DNA of 64,000 nt from Bradyrhizobium xenonodulans. GTDB lineage: Bacteria > Pseudomonadota > Alphaproteobacteria > Rhizobiales > Xanthobacteraceae. The notes below the pieces were generated by a model that was not told where the DNA came from, did no database searches, and was given only the letters and a program-made list of their open reading frames with translations. Made by a program: the position numbers and the translations under genes. The stretch lies in assembly GCF_027594865.1 (NCBI RefSeq), contig NZ_CP089391.1, positions 3,130,501 through 3,194,500 of the forward strand, in the 5' to 3' direction. Below, one piece after another: positions 50,817 through 59,239 of the stretch (positions are counted from its first letter, which is position 1; every line of letters begins with the position of its first letter).

Positions 50817-52682
50817 ATGAACGTCGCTGAGATGACATCCGGCGCCGAGTTGGCGGATACGACCGTCGTGCAGCTTTTGGCCGCGCGACTCGCGGAGCGG
50901 CCCGACAAGATCGCCTTACAACAAAAGCGTCACGGCGCCTGGACCGCCATGACGTGGGGCGCCTATGCGCAGCGTGTCGTGAACCTGGCCAGCGCGCTGC
51001 GGCGTGCTGGTCTCGAGCGCGGCGATCGGGTCGCGATCATGGGCGATTCGTCCGAGGAATGGCTGATCGCCGACATGGCCACGATGTGCGCCGGCGGCGT
51101 CATGGTGGGCGTTTACTTCACCTCGTCACCCGAAGAAGTGGCTTACTGCTTCACGGATTCAGGCGCGAAGTTCGCGTTCGTCGGCGGGGAGCCGCAGCTT
51201 CGCATCGTGCTCGCCTCCGGTCGGGCCGAGCAGCTCTGCGGCATCATCGTGCTCGACTCGGATTGGACCGGCGAGGCCTCGGTGTCGATCAAGTCGCTGG
51301 CCGAGTTTGTTGGAGGACACGATGTCGATGCGCATGACTATCTGCAGAAGGAGAGCGCGACAGCAAAGGCGTCCGATGTCGTCAGCATCGGCTATACGTC
51401 CGGGACGACCGGAAACCCCAAAGGCGCCATGCTGACGCACCTTTCCATTCTCGCCGGCGTTCATTGCATCACCTTATTCGGCCCCAGCATGCGCGAAGAG
51501 GAACACCGGGTGGTCGTGCATTTGCCGATGTCGCACACCGTGGCGCGCGGGCAGGCGACCACGTTGCCGCTGATCGCCGACGCAGTTCCATATTTCGGCG
51601 AGACGACCGCGGACTTCGCCCAGACGATCAAAGAGGTGAAGCCCACCTACTACATGGCACCGCCGCGGTTCTACCAGCGTTTTGCGGCGCAAATTCTCAG
51701 CAAGGTGCATCCCGCCGGCGGTGCGGGAGATCAGAACTACACGCTCGCCATGACGATCGCGCGCAGGGCGCTCGAAGACCGCCAGGGCGGCCACGAAGAT
51801 GCCTTCGTCTCGAAACTATTTGCGGCCTGCCGCGAGCAAGTGTTCCTGCCACTGCTCGCCGAGGTCGGTTTCGACGAGCTCAAGGTTGCGTTCACCTCGT
51901 CGGCGGCGATGCCGTCCGAGCTGATGTCGCTGTGGCAGCTGTGGGGCTTGCAGCTCAAGGAGTGCTACGGCCAGACTGAATTGGTCGGTGCCAATCTGGT
52001 GCAGATGGCGGAGTGGCCGAAGGCCGGCAACGTCGGGGTCCCGTTGCCGGATCCGGCTTGGGAAACCGCGGTGCTCCAGGACGGCGAGATGATCGTCCGT
52101 GGACCGGGATTGTTCGCGGGCTATTGGAACAAGCCGGACGAAACGAAAGCGGCTCTTCGCGACGGCTGGCTCTACACCGGCGACATCGTAGAAGTGTCGC
52201 CGGAAGGAATCTTCAAGCTGGTCGACCGGAAGAAGGAGATCATCATCACGTCGAACGGCAAATCCATCAGCCCGACTCAGATCGAAAACGAGCTGAGGCA
52301 CAGCCCCTTCATCTCCGAGGCGGCGGTCATCGGCGAGGGGCGAAAATATCTCACCGCCCTGATCGAAGTGGATGCCACCGCCACAATGGACTGGGCGAAG
52401 TCGCGCGACGACAAGATCACAGATTACGCCGACCTGGCAGCCTCCGAGATCGTCAACCGGCTGATCGAGGCGGAGATCGGCAAGGCCAACGGAAGGCTGG
52501 CGCGAGCCGAGCAGATCAAGGCGTTCCGCATTCTGCCAGAGGAGCTGTCGCTCGAGAACGGCGTGATGACGCCGACGCGGAAGAAGCGTCGCAAGCAGAT
52601 CAATGAGCGCTATCAGTCGCTGATCGCGTCGCTCTACGACGAAACCGAGGAAAAGCTAATCAAGGCCGAGATGGGCCTTTGA
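50817..52682 (+). CDS. Acyl-CoA ligase (AMP-forming, long-chain type)
   Basis: This 621-residue adenylate-forming enzyme has the P-loop-like SIGYTSGTTGNPKGAMLTHL near residue 192, the ECYGQTEL motif, the LYTGDIVEVSPEG hinge, and the late LVDRKKEIIITSNGKSISP (core DRKKEIIITSNGK) with its catalytic Lys region. It belongs to the large FadD/FAA1 subgroup by length. It activates a carboxylate as its CoA ester, probably the transported compound. GGAG precedes the start, which follows the crotonase stop immediately. Confidence 0.9.
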   Translation: MNVAEMTSGAELADTTVVQLLAARLAERPDKIALQQKRHGAWTAMTWGAYAQRVVNLASALRRAGLERGDRVAIMGDSSEEWLIADMATMCAGGVMVGVYFTSSPEEVAYCFTDSGAKFAFVGGEPQLRIVLASGRAEQLCGIIVLDSDWTGEASVSIKSLAEFVGGHDVDAHDYLQKESATAKASDVVSIGYTSGTTGNPKGAMLTHLSILAGVHCITLFGPSMREEEHRVVVHLPMSHTVARGQATTLPLIADAVPYFGETTADFAQTIKEVKPTYYMAPPRFYQRFAAQILSKVHPAGGAGDQNYTLAMTIARRALEDRQGGHEDAFVSKLFAACREQVFLPLLAEVGFDELKVAFTSSAAMPSELMSLWQLWGLQLKECYGQTELVGANLVQMAEWPKAGNVGVPLPDPAWETAVLQDGEMIVRGPGLFAGYWNKPDETKAALRDGWLYTGDIVEVSPEGIFKLVDRKKEIIITSNGKSISPTQIENELRHSPFISEAAVIGEGRKYLTALIEVDATATMDWAKSRDDKITDYADLAASEIVNRLIEAEIGKANGRLARAEQIKAFRILPEELSLENGVMTPTRKKRRKQINERYQSLIASLYDETEEKLIKAEMGL

Positions 52683-52757
52683 CGTCGGCGGTCGTTCCCC
52701 AACCTACGAAGCTACTAGTCAAGATACAGTTCACTCCTTCAGCAACAGGACATCGAG

Positions 52758-53981
52758 ATGACCAAGCGAAGCGGGATCACGCGGCGGACGATTGTCGGAA
52801 GCGGATTGGGAATTGCGGCAGGGGTGGTATCAAGGCCATCGTTTGCTGCGACCACGAAGGTGAAGGTCGGAGCGATCATGCCCAGCAGCGGCGTTCTCGC
52901 GTTTCCCGGTCAGGCCTGCGTGCGCGGCATCGATCTCGGCGCCAAATTTGCGCGTGAGAAGTTTGGCCTCGACGTCGAGATCGCTCACGCCGATACGCAA
53001 AGCCGTCCGGAGAACGGCCGGATCGCCGCCGAGAGCCTGATCCGGCAGGGCTGCACCGTGCTGATCGGCGCTTGGGATTCCGGTGCCACTATTTCGGCGC
53101 TGCAGGCCTGCGAGGCCGCCAAGGTGCCGATGGTGGTCCACATCGCGAGCGCCACCCAGGTGACTTCGCAGGGCTTCACCCAGGTGTTCCGCTATTACCC
53201 CACGTCGCTGACCATCGTGCGGCAATCGTTGAGCGAGCTGAAGTCCGTGCTCCGCACGCTGAAGGATCCGCCGAGCAGCGCCGTCGTTCTCCATCTCAAC
53301 AACACGATGGGGCAGTCGACGGCGGCCAGCATCGATCAGGCGTGGAAGGAAGTGGATGTTCCGCTCAAGATCGCGCAGTACGTTGCCTATGACGAGAAGG
53401 CCAAGGATCTGTCGGTGGAGGTTGCCAAGGCGAAAGCGTCGGGTGCCGATGCCTTGATCTCGGTCACGCGCGTCAACGACGCGATCATGATCGCGCGCGA
53501 ATGCATCAAGCAGGGCTGGGACCCGAAGATGGTGTTTTCGCCCAACTCCAACGGCGTGTCCGACAAGGCGTATCACGACGCGCTCGGAAAGTATGGTGAC
53601 GGTCCGGTTCTGTCGGCGTTGTGGCTCAATCCCAAGGGCGCCGAGACCGACAAGATCATGAAGATGTTCGCGGCGGACTACCCGAACGACTGGTTCGATG
53701 CCAATGCGGGCTGCGCGTTCGAGGCGGTGCAGATCGTCGCAGACGCCGTGACGCGGGCGGCTTCGCCGGAGTCGGCGGCGATTCACGGCGCGCTCAAGAA
53801 GACCGACATGAAGCCGATTCTGATGTACGGCGACAACACCAAGTTCGACGAGACCGGCCAGAACATCCACTGTTCGATGGTGATGCTGCAGGGTTTGAAA
53901 GGCAGGCCTCGGGTGGTGGCTCCAAAGGCCATTGCGGAAGCGTCGCTCGAGTATCCGCTTGCGCCTTACAGCAAACGCTGA
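52758..53981 (+). CDS. ABC substrate-binding protein, LivK/type I periplasmic
   Basis: This 407-residue periplasmic binding protein has an N-terminal twin-arginine-like leader (SGITRRTIVGSGLGIAAGVV) and the Leu/Ile/Val-binding fold: VKVGAIMPSSGVLAFPGQACVRG near the start and VTRVNDAIMIARECIKQGWDP in the second lobe. It serves the livHMGF-like transporter 5.7 kb upstream. The operon order (permeases, ATPases, enzymes, binding protein) suggests a single function. It ends convergently with the AraC gene. Confidence 0.9.
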   Translation: MTKRSGITRRTIVGSGLGIAAGVVSRPSFAATTKVKVGAIMPSSGVLAFPGQACVRGIDLGAKFAREKFGLDVEIAHADTQSRPENGRIAAESLIRQGCTVLIGAWDSGATISALQACEAAKVPMVVHIASATQVTSQGFTQVFRYYPTSLTIVRQSLSELKSVLRTLKDPPSSAVVLHLNNTMGQSTAASIDQAWKEVDVPLKIAQYVAYDEKAKDLSVEVAKAKASGADALISVTRVNDAIMIARECIKQGWDPKMVFSPNSNGVSDKAYHDALGKYGDGPVLSALWLNPKGAETDKIMKMFAADYPNDWFDANAGCAFEAVQIVADAVTRAASPESAAIHGALKKTDMKPILMYGDNTKFDETGQNIHCSMVMLQGLKGRPRVVAPKAIAEASLEYPLAPYSKR

Positions 53982-53996
53982 CGTCGTTACGGGCGG

Positions 53997-54017
53997 CCCC
54001 GCGAAAGCGTCGCGGGG
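53997..54017. terminator. GC-rich hairpin between convergent genes
   Basis: Stem CCCCGCG/CGCGGGG with a 7-base loop lies between the binding-protein gene and the AraC gene. There is no T-run, so it may block read-through only weakly. Confidence 0.4.
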
Positions 54018-54053
54018 TCGCGGTCGTCAAGTGCCCAGGCAGGGACGTGCGAG

Positions 54054-54914
54054 CTAGGGCAAACTGTCCGAATTGATCAGGCGCGACCGCTCGGCAAGGA
54101 AGCGGCGGGGGCTCTTTCCCATCGTCTTCTTGAACATCGTGATGAACGCGCTCGGGGTTTCGTAGCCCAGTTCCAGCGACACGGCCTGGACCGAAGTGCC
54201 CGCCGTGAGGCGTTGCATGGCGATCAGAATGTGGAGACGCTGGCGCCAGCGCCCGAAGGTCATCCCCGCTTCCTTGGCGATGAAGCGTGCGAAGGTACTC
54301 TCGCTCATCGCGTAGCGCGAGGCGACTTCGTCCATCGTGCTGCGGTCGCCCGGATTATTCAACAAGGAGGTCGCGAGGTGTTGAAGACGGGCGTCGGGGG
54401 AGATCGGCAAATACATTTCATCCGTCGTCGACATCTGCACGAGTTCGTCGAGCAAAACCCGGCCGAGACGGCTGGTCGGTCCTTCCAGCGGATAGAGCGG
54501 TGGGAACACCGAGAGGCGGTGGATCAATTCCCGCACCAGCGACGTGATCATCAGCGTGCAGCAGGTCCGCGGCAGCATGCTGACCTGCGGATCGATGAAC
54601 ACGGTGTAGAGTTTGCCGAAATCGGCCACGCAATTGCTGTGCTGCACGCCGGCCGGGATCCATACCGCGCCTTGCGGAGGCACGATCCACAAGCCGCCAG
54701 GCGCCCGGCACATCACCGAGCCATGAGATGCGACGACCAATTGGCCTTTGCGGTGTGAGTGCAGCGGCAGGTCGTCGTTGTCTTTGCTGGTTTCGAGACA
54801 GAATGAAGTGACGGGACGATCGAACTGGTCCGGATCGACAGGATCATAGTTGATCCGAAGATCGGGCAGATCCATTCGCGCAAAATCGCGATCGAACTCG
54901 GTCTCGGGCGGCAT
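54054..54914 (-). CDS. AraC-family transcriptional regulator with cupin sensor
   Basis: The 286-residue protein has an N-terminal cupin-like sensor (LPLHSHRKGQLVVASHGSVM, then VWIPAGVQHSNCV) and two HTHs at the C-terminus; the first contains MSESTFARFIAKEAGMTFGRWRQRL (core STFARFIAKEAGMTF) and the second GYETPSAFITMFKKT. The pattern is that of AraC proteins sensing small organic ligands. It is divergent from aceE across 340 bases and is a candidate activator of this cluster. The remnant at 39991 is closely related. Confidence 0.9.
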   Translation of the reverse strand: MPPETEFDRDFARMDLPDLRINYDPVDPDQFDRPVTSFCLETSKDNDDLPLHSHRKGQLVVASHGSVMCRAPGGLWIVPPQGAVWIPAGVQHSNCVADFGKLYTVFIDPQVSMLPRTCCTLMITSLVRELIHRLSVFPPLYPLEGPTSRLGRVLLDELVQMSTTDEMYLPISPDARLQHLATSLLNNPGDRSTMDEVASRYAMSESTFARFIAKEAGMTFGRWRQRLHILIAMQRLTAGTSVQAVSLELGYETPSAFITMFKKTMGKSPRRFLAERSRLINSDSLP

Positions 54915-55121
54915 TTCAATCCTGCCAATTCGTCAAGTCAGTCAAGCCTTGATGCAGATCCTGCTGCTAGCCGAGGTTAGCTGTTTTGAAAGGTCAGGTC
55001 ACTAGTCGCGGCGAGCCGTCGAGTTCGCTGATCTGCGACAAGATGCCCGCTACTGCGCCGTGACCAAACGGGAGCACCCGTCAGGCGGCCGACGGCTCGA
55101 TCACTCGCCTGATTAAACCAA

Positions 55122-55136
55122 CAGCAGAGAATGCTG
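55122..55136. promoter_or_regulatory. Lrp-box-like palindrome, site D, upstream of aceE
   Basis: CAGCAGAGAATGCTG is a perfect 5-5-5 inverted repeat sharing both arms with site A. It lies in the gap between the AraC gene and aceE, about 126 bases before the aceE start. It agrees at 12 of 15 positions with the Lrp consensus. Confidence 0.45.
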
Positions 55137-55254
55137 CGATGCGAGCCTCGGCGTCCCGCCGGAGCCGGGCAATCCGTCGGAACGCGGCCGTATTCAGCAG
55201 CACGTGCCATAGTACCCGATGCTACCAAGTGCGGGCTTTCTCGGAGCCCGACGC

Positions 55255-57933
55255 ATGACTGCACACATCGATCCGCCACGCAAGGCCGTCAACGCCGATC
55301 AGGATGCGGTCGAAACCGCCGATTGGCTCGCCTCGCTTGGATCGCTCCACCACAGCGCCGGTGCCGAGCGCGTGCGATACATCCTGGCTGCGCTCGATCG
55401 GCGCGCGAAGGAGCTCGGCGTTCTGCCGGACTCTCCGCCGTTTTCGCCCTATCGCAATTCTATTCCGCTCGAGCAGCAGAAGCCCTACCCCGGCGACATC
55501 GCGATCGAGACCCGCCTGACGGCGATCATTCGCTGGAACGCGCTCGCGATGGTGGTCCGTGCCAACAAGGCCTATGGGGAGCTCGGCGGGCACGTCGCCA
55601 GCTACGCCTCGGCCGCGGAGATTTTCGAAGTCGGTTTCAATCATTTCTTTCGCGCGTCAAGCTCCGAGTCGGAGGGCGACTTGGTATATTTCCAGCCGCA
55701 TTCGTCCCCCGGAGTCTATGCACGAGCGTATCTCGAAGGCCGACTGTCGGACGAAAATCTGAAGCTGTATCGCCAGGAACTGAGCGGCCCCGGTCTGTCG
55801 TCCTATCCGCATCCCTGGCTGATGCCGGAGTTTTGGCAGGTGCCGTCGGCATCGATGGGCCTCGGCCCGATCAGCGCGATCTACCAGGCGCGGTTCATGA
55901 AGTATCTGCAGCATCGCGGCCTGGTGCAGACGGCTGGTCGCCACGTCTGGGGTGTGTTCGGCGACGGCGAGATGGACGAGCCTGAATCGATCGCCGGGCT
56001 CGCCCTGGCGGCGCGGGAAAATCTCGACAACCTCACCTTCGTCGTCAATTGCAACCTGCAGCGCCTGGATGGGCCGGTCCGCGGCAACGGGCAGGTGATT
56101 CAGGAACTCGAATCACTTTTCCAGGGCGCCGGCTGGAACGTCATCAAGGTGCTGTGGGGATCGGACTGGGACGATATCTTCGCGCGCGATAGCAAGCATG
56201 CGCTGCTGCGCAAATTCGCCGACACCGTCGATGGCAAATATCAGACGCTCGGCGCCAAGGATGGGGCCTACAACCTCACCAACTTCTTCAGCGAGGACCC
56301 CGAGGTCCGGGCGCTGGTTGCGCACATGTCGGACGTGGATATCGACGGCCTGAAGCGCGGTGGCCACGACTCCAAGAAGCTGTTCGCGGCCTTTGCTGCC
56401 GCTAAGGACATGAAGGGTCGGCCGACCGTCATTCTGGCGAAGACCAAGAAGGGCTACGGCATGGGCGGCGCCGGCGAGTCGCGCATGACGTCGCACCAGG
56501 CCAAGAAGCTCGACGTCGACGCGCTGTATGCGTTCCGCGACCGGTTCGCTCTGCCGCTCAGCAACGAGCAGGTCGAGAATCTGGAGTTCTTCACGCCTGC
56601 GGAAGACAGCGCGGAAATTCAGTATCTGCGCGCCCGTCGCGCGGCGCTCGGCGGCTACATGCCGGTGAGGCGACGCGCTTCGGCGGCGCTGCCGGTGCCG
56701 CCGCTGCAATCCTACGCGGAGTTCGCGTTGCGCGGCGACGGCAAGGCGACGTCGACCACCATGGCGATCGTGCGGCTGTTCACCAATTTGCTCAAGGACA
56801 AGACGCTCGGCCCGCGCATCGTTCCGATCGTCGCCGACGAAGCCCGCACCTTCGGAATGGCGAACCTATTCAGGCAGGTCGGCATCTACTCGCCGGCGGG
56901 GCAGCTCTACGAGCCGGAAGATGCCGGCTCGATGCTGTACTACAAGGAAGCGATCGACGGTCAATTGCTGGAGGAGGGGATCACCGAGGCGGGGGCGATT
57001 TCGTCATGGACCGCGGCGGCGACCTCCTATAGCATCCATAACTTCCCGTTGCTGCCGTTCTATATCTATTATTCGATGTTCGGCTTTCAGCGGGTCGGCG
57101 ATCTGATCTGGGCGGCGGCGGACCAGCGCGCGCGTGGCTTTTTGATCGGGGCGACGGCCGGCCGGACGACGCTCGGCGGCGAAGGCTTGCAGCATCAGGA
57201 CGGGTCCAGCCATCTGATGGCGGCGACCGTTCCGAACTGCCGGGCCTACGATCCGGCATTCCCCTACGAGGTGGCCGTCATCGTCGATCACGGCATGCGG
57301 TCGATGCTCGAGCAGGGCAACGACGAGTTCTATTACCTCACGGCGATGAACGAGAACTATGCGCAGCCCTCGATGCCCGACGATGCACGCGACGGCATCA
57401 TCAAGGGTCTCTATCGGGTTCTGCCGAGCGCTGACGGGCCGGCGAAGATCAGGCTGGTCGGCTCGGGCGCCATTCTCCCGGAGGCGCTCGCCGCCGCAGC
57501 GATGCTGCAAAGCGAATGGAAAGTGGCCTGTGACGTCTGGTCGGCAACGAGCTTTTCCGAGTTGGCGCGGGAGGCGCGCGATGTGGAGCGAACTAATCGG
57601 CTTTCGCCGCTGTCGACCCCGGTCGAGAGCCACGTCGTACAATGCCTCGGCGGCAAGGTGCCGATCGTCGCGGCATCGGATTATGTCCGGGCGTATCCGC
57701 AACTGATCGGTTCTTACATCGAGGCGCCCTATACGGTGCTGGGCACCGACGGCTTCGGGCGCAGCGATACACGCGCCGCGCTGAGGTCCTTCTTTGAGGT
57801 CGATCGCAAGCAGATCGTCGTTGCGGCGCTGTCGGCGCTGGCAAAATCGGGTGAAGTGGCGCGTGAGCAGGTCGCCAAGGCTGTCGCCAGCTACGAATTG
57901 CCGACCGGCGTTGCACCGCCTTGGTCTCGCTGA
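55255..57933 (+). CDS. aceE: Homodimeric 2-oxoacid (pyruvate) dehydrogenase E1, AceE type
   Basis: This is an 892-residue homodimeric E1 with a thiamine diphosphate motif starting GDGEMDEPES and ending VVNCNLQRLDGP, matching E. coli AceE in layout and length (887). It decarboxylates pyruvate or a close 2-oxoacid and transfers the acyl group to E2. Start ATG 55255 has GGAG nine bases away. Alphaproteobacteria normally use the alpha/beta heterotetrameric E1 for central metabolism, so this AceE-type enzyme is likely specialised. It forms an operon with E2 and E3. Confidence 0.92.
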   Translation: MTAHIDPPRKAVNADQDAVETADWLASLGSLHHSAGAERVRYILAALDRRAKELGVLPDSPPFSPYRNSIPLEQQKPYPGDIAIETRLTAIIRWNALAMVVRANKAYGELGGHVASYASAAEIFEVGFNHFFRASSSESEGDLVYFQPHSSPGVYARAYLEGRLSDENLKLYRQELSGPGLSSYPHPWLMPEFWQVPSASMGLGPISAIYQARFMKYLQHRGLVQTAGRHVWGVFGDGEMDEPESIAGLALAARENLDNLTFVVNCNLQRLDGPVRGNGQVIQELESLFQGAGWNVIKVLWGSDWDDIFARDSKHALLRKFADTVDGKYQTLGAKDGAYNLTNFFSEDPEVRALVAHMSDVDIDGLKRGGHDSKKLFAAFAAAKDMKGRPTVILAKTKKGYGMGGAGESRMTSHQAKKLDVDALYAFRDRFALPLSNEQVENLEFFTPAEDSAEIQYLRARRAALGGYMPVRRRASAALPVPPLQSYAEFALRGDGKATSTTMAIVRLFTNLLKDKTLGPRIVPIVADEARTFGMANLFRQVGIYSPAGQLYEPEDAGSMLYYKEAIDGQLLEEGITEAGAISSWTAAATSYSIHNFPLLPFYIYYSMFGFQRVGDLIWAAADQRARGFLIGATAGRTTLGGEGLQHQDGSSHLMAATVPNCRAYDPAFPYEVAVIVDHGMRSMLEQGNDEFYYLTAMNENYAQPSMPDDARDGIIKGLYRVLPSADGPAKIRLVGSGAILPEALAAAAMLQSEWKVACDVWSATSFSELAREARDVERTNRLSPLSTPVESHVVQCLGGKVPIVAASDYVRAYPQLIGSYIEAPYTVLGTDGFGRSDTRAALRSFFEVDRKQIVVAALSALAKSGEVAREQVAKAVASYELPTGVAPPWSR

Positions 57934-57950
57934 CAGAGGGCGGAGCGCGC

Positions 57951-59231
57951 ATGTCTCATTCACTTGAAGTCGTTCTGCCGGATATCGGGGACTACAAGGA
58001 TGTTCCGGTCGTCGAAATCAATGTGTCGGTCGGCGACGAGGTCACGATCGACATGCCGTTGCTGTCGATCGAGTCCGACAAGGCGACGATGGAGGTGCCG
58101 TCCCCGGCCGCAGGCACGGTGGCCAAACTGATGATCGACGTCGGGACGCGGGTTTCTCAAGGTTCGGTTCTGATGATCCTCGAAGGTCGCGGTCAATCCA
58201 CCGCGCCTCCGTCCGCGGCTGCGTCGGCGCAACAGGTGGAGCAACGGTTCTCGCAGCAGGAGGCGCTGTCGCAGCCGGCGCCCGCCACTCCAGTCGATGG
58301 TTCGCGAGCACGGGCACAGCAGCCGCAGCCCAGCGGGGCTGCGCATGCGTCGCCGTCGGTCCGCGCTTTGGCGCGTGAGCTCGGCGTGGCGCTGGACTCT
58401 GTCGTGCCCACCGGCCCCAAGGGCCGGATTCTGCGCGAGGATGTGGCGGCCTTCGTCAACAGACTGGCGCAGTCGGGATCGGCGATGGCCCCTGCGCCCG
58501 ACGCGCCGGTCGATTGGCCCAAAGTGGATTTCGAGAGGTACGGCGCGGTCGAGCGCCTGCCGCTGACGCGAATCCAGAAGCTGACCGGCGCGAACCTCTC
58601 GCGCAACTGGAGCGTCATTCCCCATGTGACGAATTTCGACAAAGCGGATGTGAACGACGCCGAAGCCTTTCGTCAGCTCGCCAACGCCGAGGCCGCGAAG
58701 GACACGGCGAAGCTCACTATGGTGTCGCTGCTGATCAAGGCCGCGGCCTTGGCGCTGCAGAAATACCCGCGCTTCAATTCTTCGCTCGATGGCGATGAGC
58801 TGATCCTCAAGCACTACGTCCACATCGGCTTCGCCGTCGACACGCCGAAAGGTCTGGTCGTGCCGGTGATCCGGGACTGCGATAAGAAGGGCCTTCGGCA
58901 GATCGCCGCGGAGATGCGCTCGCTCGCCGACAAGGCGCTCGCGGGGCAGCTCGCGTCGGGCGACATGCAGGGCGGCTGTTTCTCGGTGTCGTCTCTGGGA
59001 GGCGTCGGCGGTCAGGGATTTACGCCCATCATCAATGCGCCCGAGGTGGCAATCCTCGGAGCTGGTCGTGCCGCCACCGAGGCAGTCTGGAACGGCCGCG
59101 AGTTTGAACCGCGACTCATCCTTCCGATGAGTCTGTCGTGGGATCACCGGGTCGTCGACGGCGTGGCCGGGGCCCGGTTCCTGGGATTCGTCGCGTCGGT
59201 GCTGACCGATCTGCGGCGCTTCGCATTGTGA
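57951..59231 (+). CDS. aceF: Dihydrolipoamide acyltransferase E2
   Basis: The 426-residue E2 has one N-terminal lipoyl domain (K44 in ESDKATMEVPSP), an Ala/Pro/Gln-rich linker, a peripheral-subunit-binding domain (SPSVRALARELGVALDSVV), and the acyltransferase core ending SLSWDHRVVDGVAGARFL with its catalytic His and Asp. It follows E1 by 17 bases. It passes the acyl group to CoA, giving acetyl-CoA or propionyl-CoA depending on E1 specificity. Confidence 0.92.
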   Translation: MSHSLEVVLPDIGDYKDVPVVEINVSVGDEVTIDMPLLSIESDKATMEVPSPAAGTVAKLMIDVGTRVSQGSVLMILEGRGQSTAPPSAAASAQQVEQRFSQQEALSQPAPATPVDGSRARAQQPQPSGAAHASPSVRALARELGVALDSVVPTGPKGRILREDVAAFVNRLAQSGSAMAPAPDAPVDWPKVDFERYGAVERLPLTRIQKLTGANLSRNWSVIPHVTNFDKADVNDAEAFRQLANAEAAKDTAKLTMVSLLIKAAALALQKYPRFNSSLDGDELILKHYVHIGFAVDTPKGLVVPVIRDCDKKGLRQIAAEMRSLADKALAGQLASGDMQGGCFSVSSLGGVGGQGFTPIINAPEVAILGAGRAATEAVWNGREFEPRLILPMSLSWDHRVVDGVAGARFLGFVASVLTDLRRFAL

Positions 59232-59239
59232 GGACGCAG

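Noticed and set aside
57960..59147. Long antisense frame opposite the E2 gene
   Set aside because: It covers the lipoyl and catalytic domains of aceF in reverse and shows no family resemblance.
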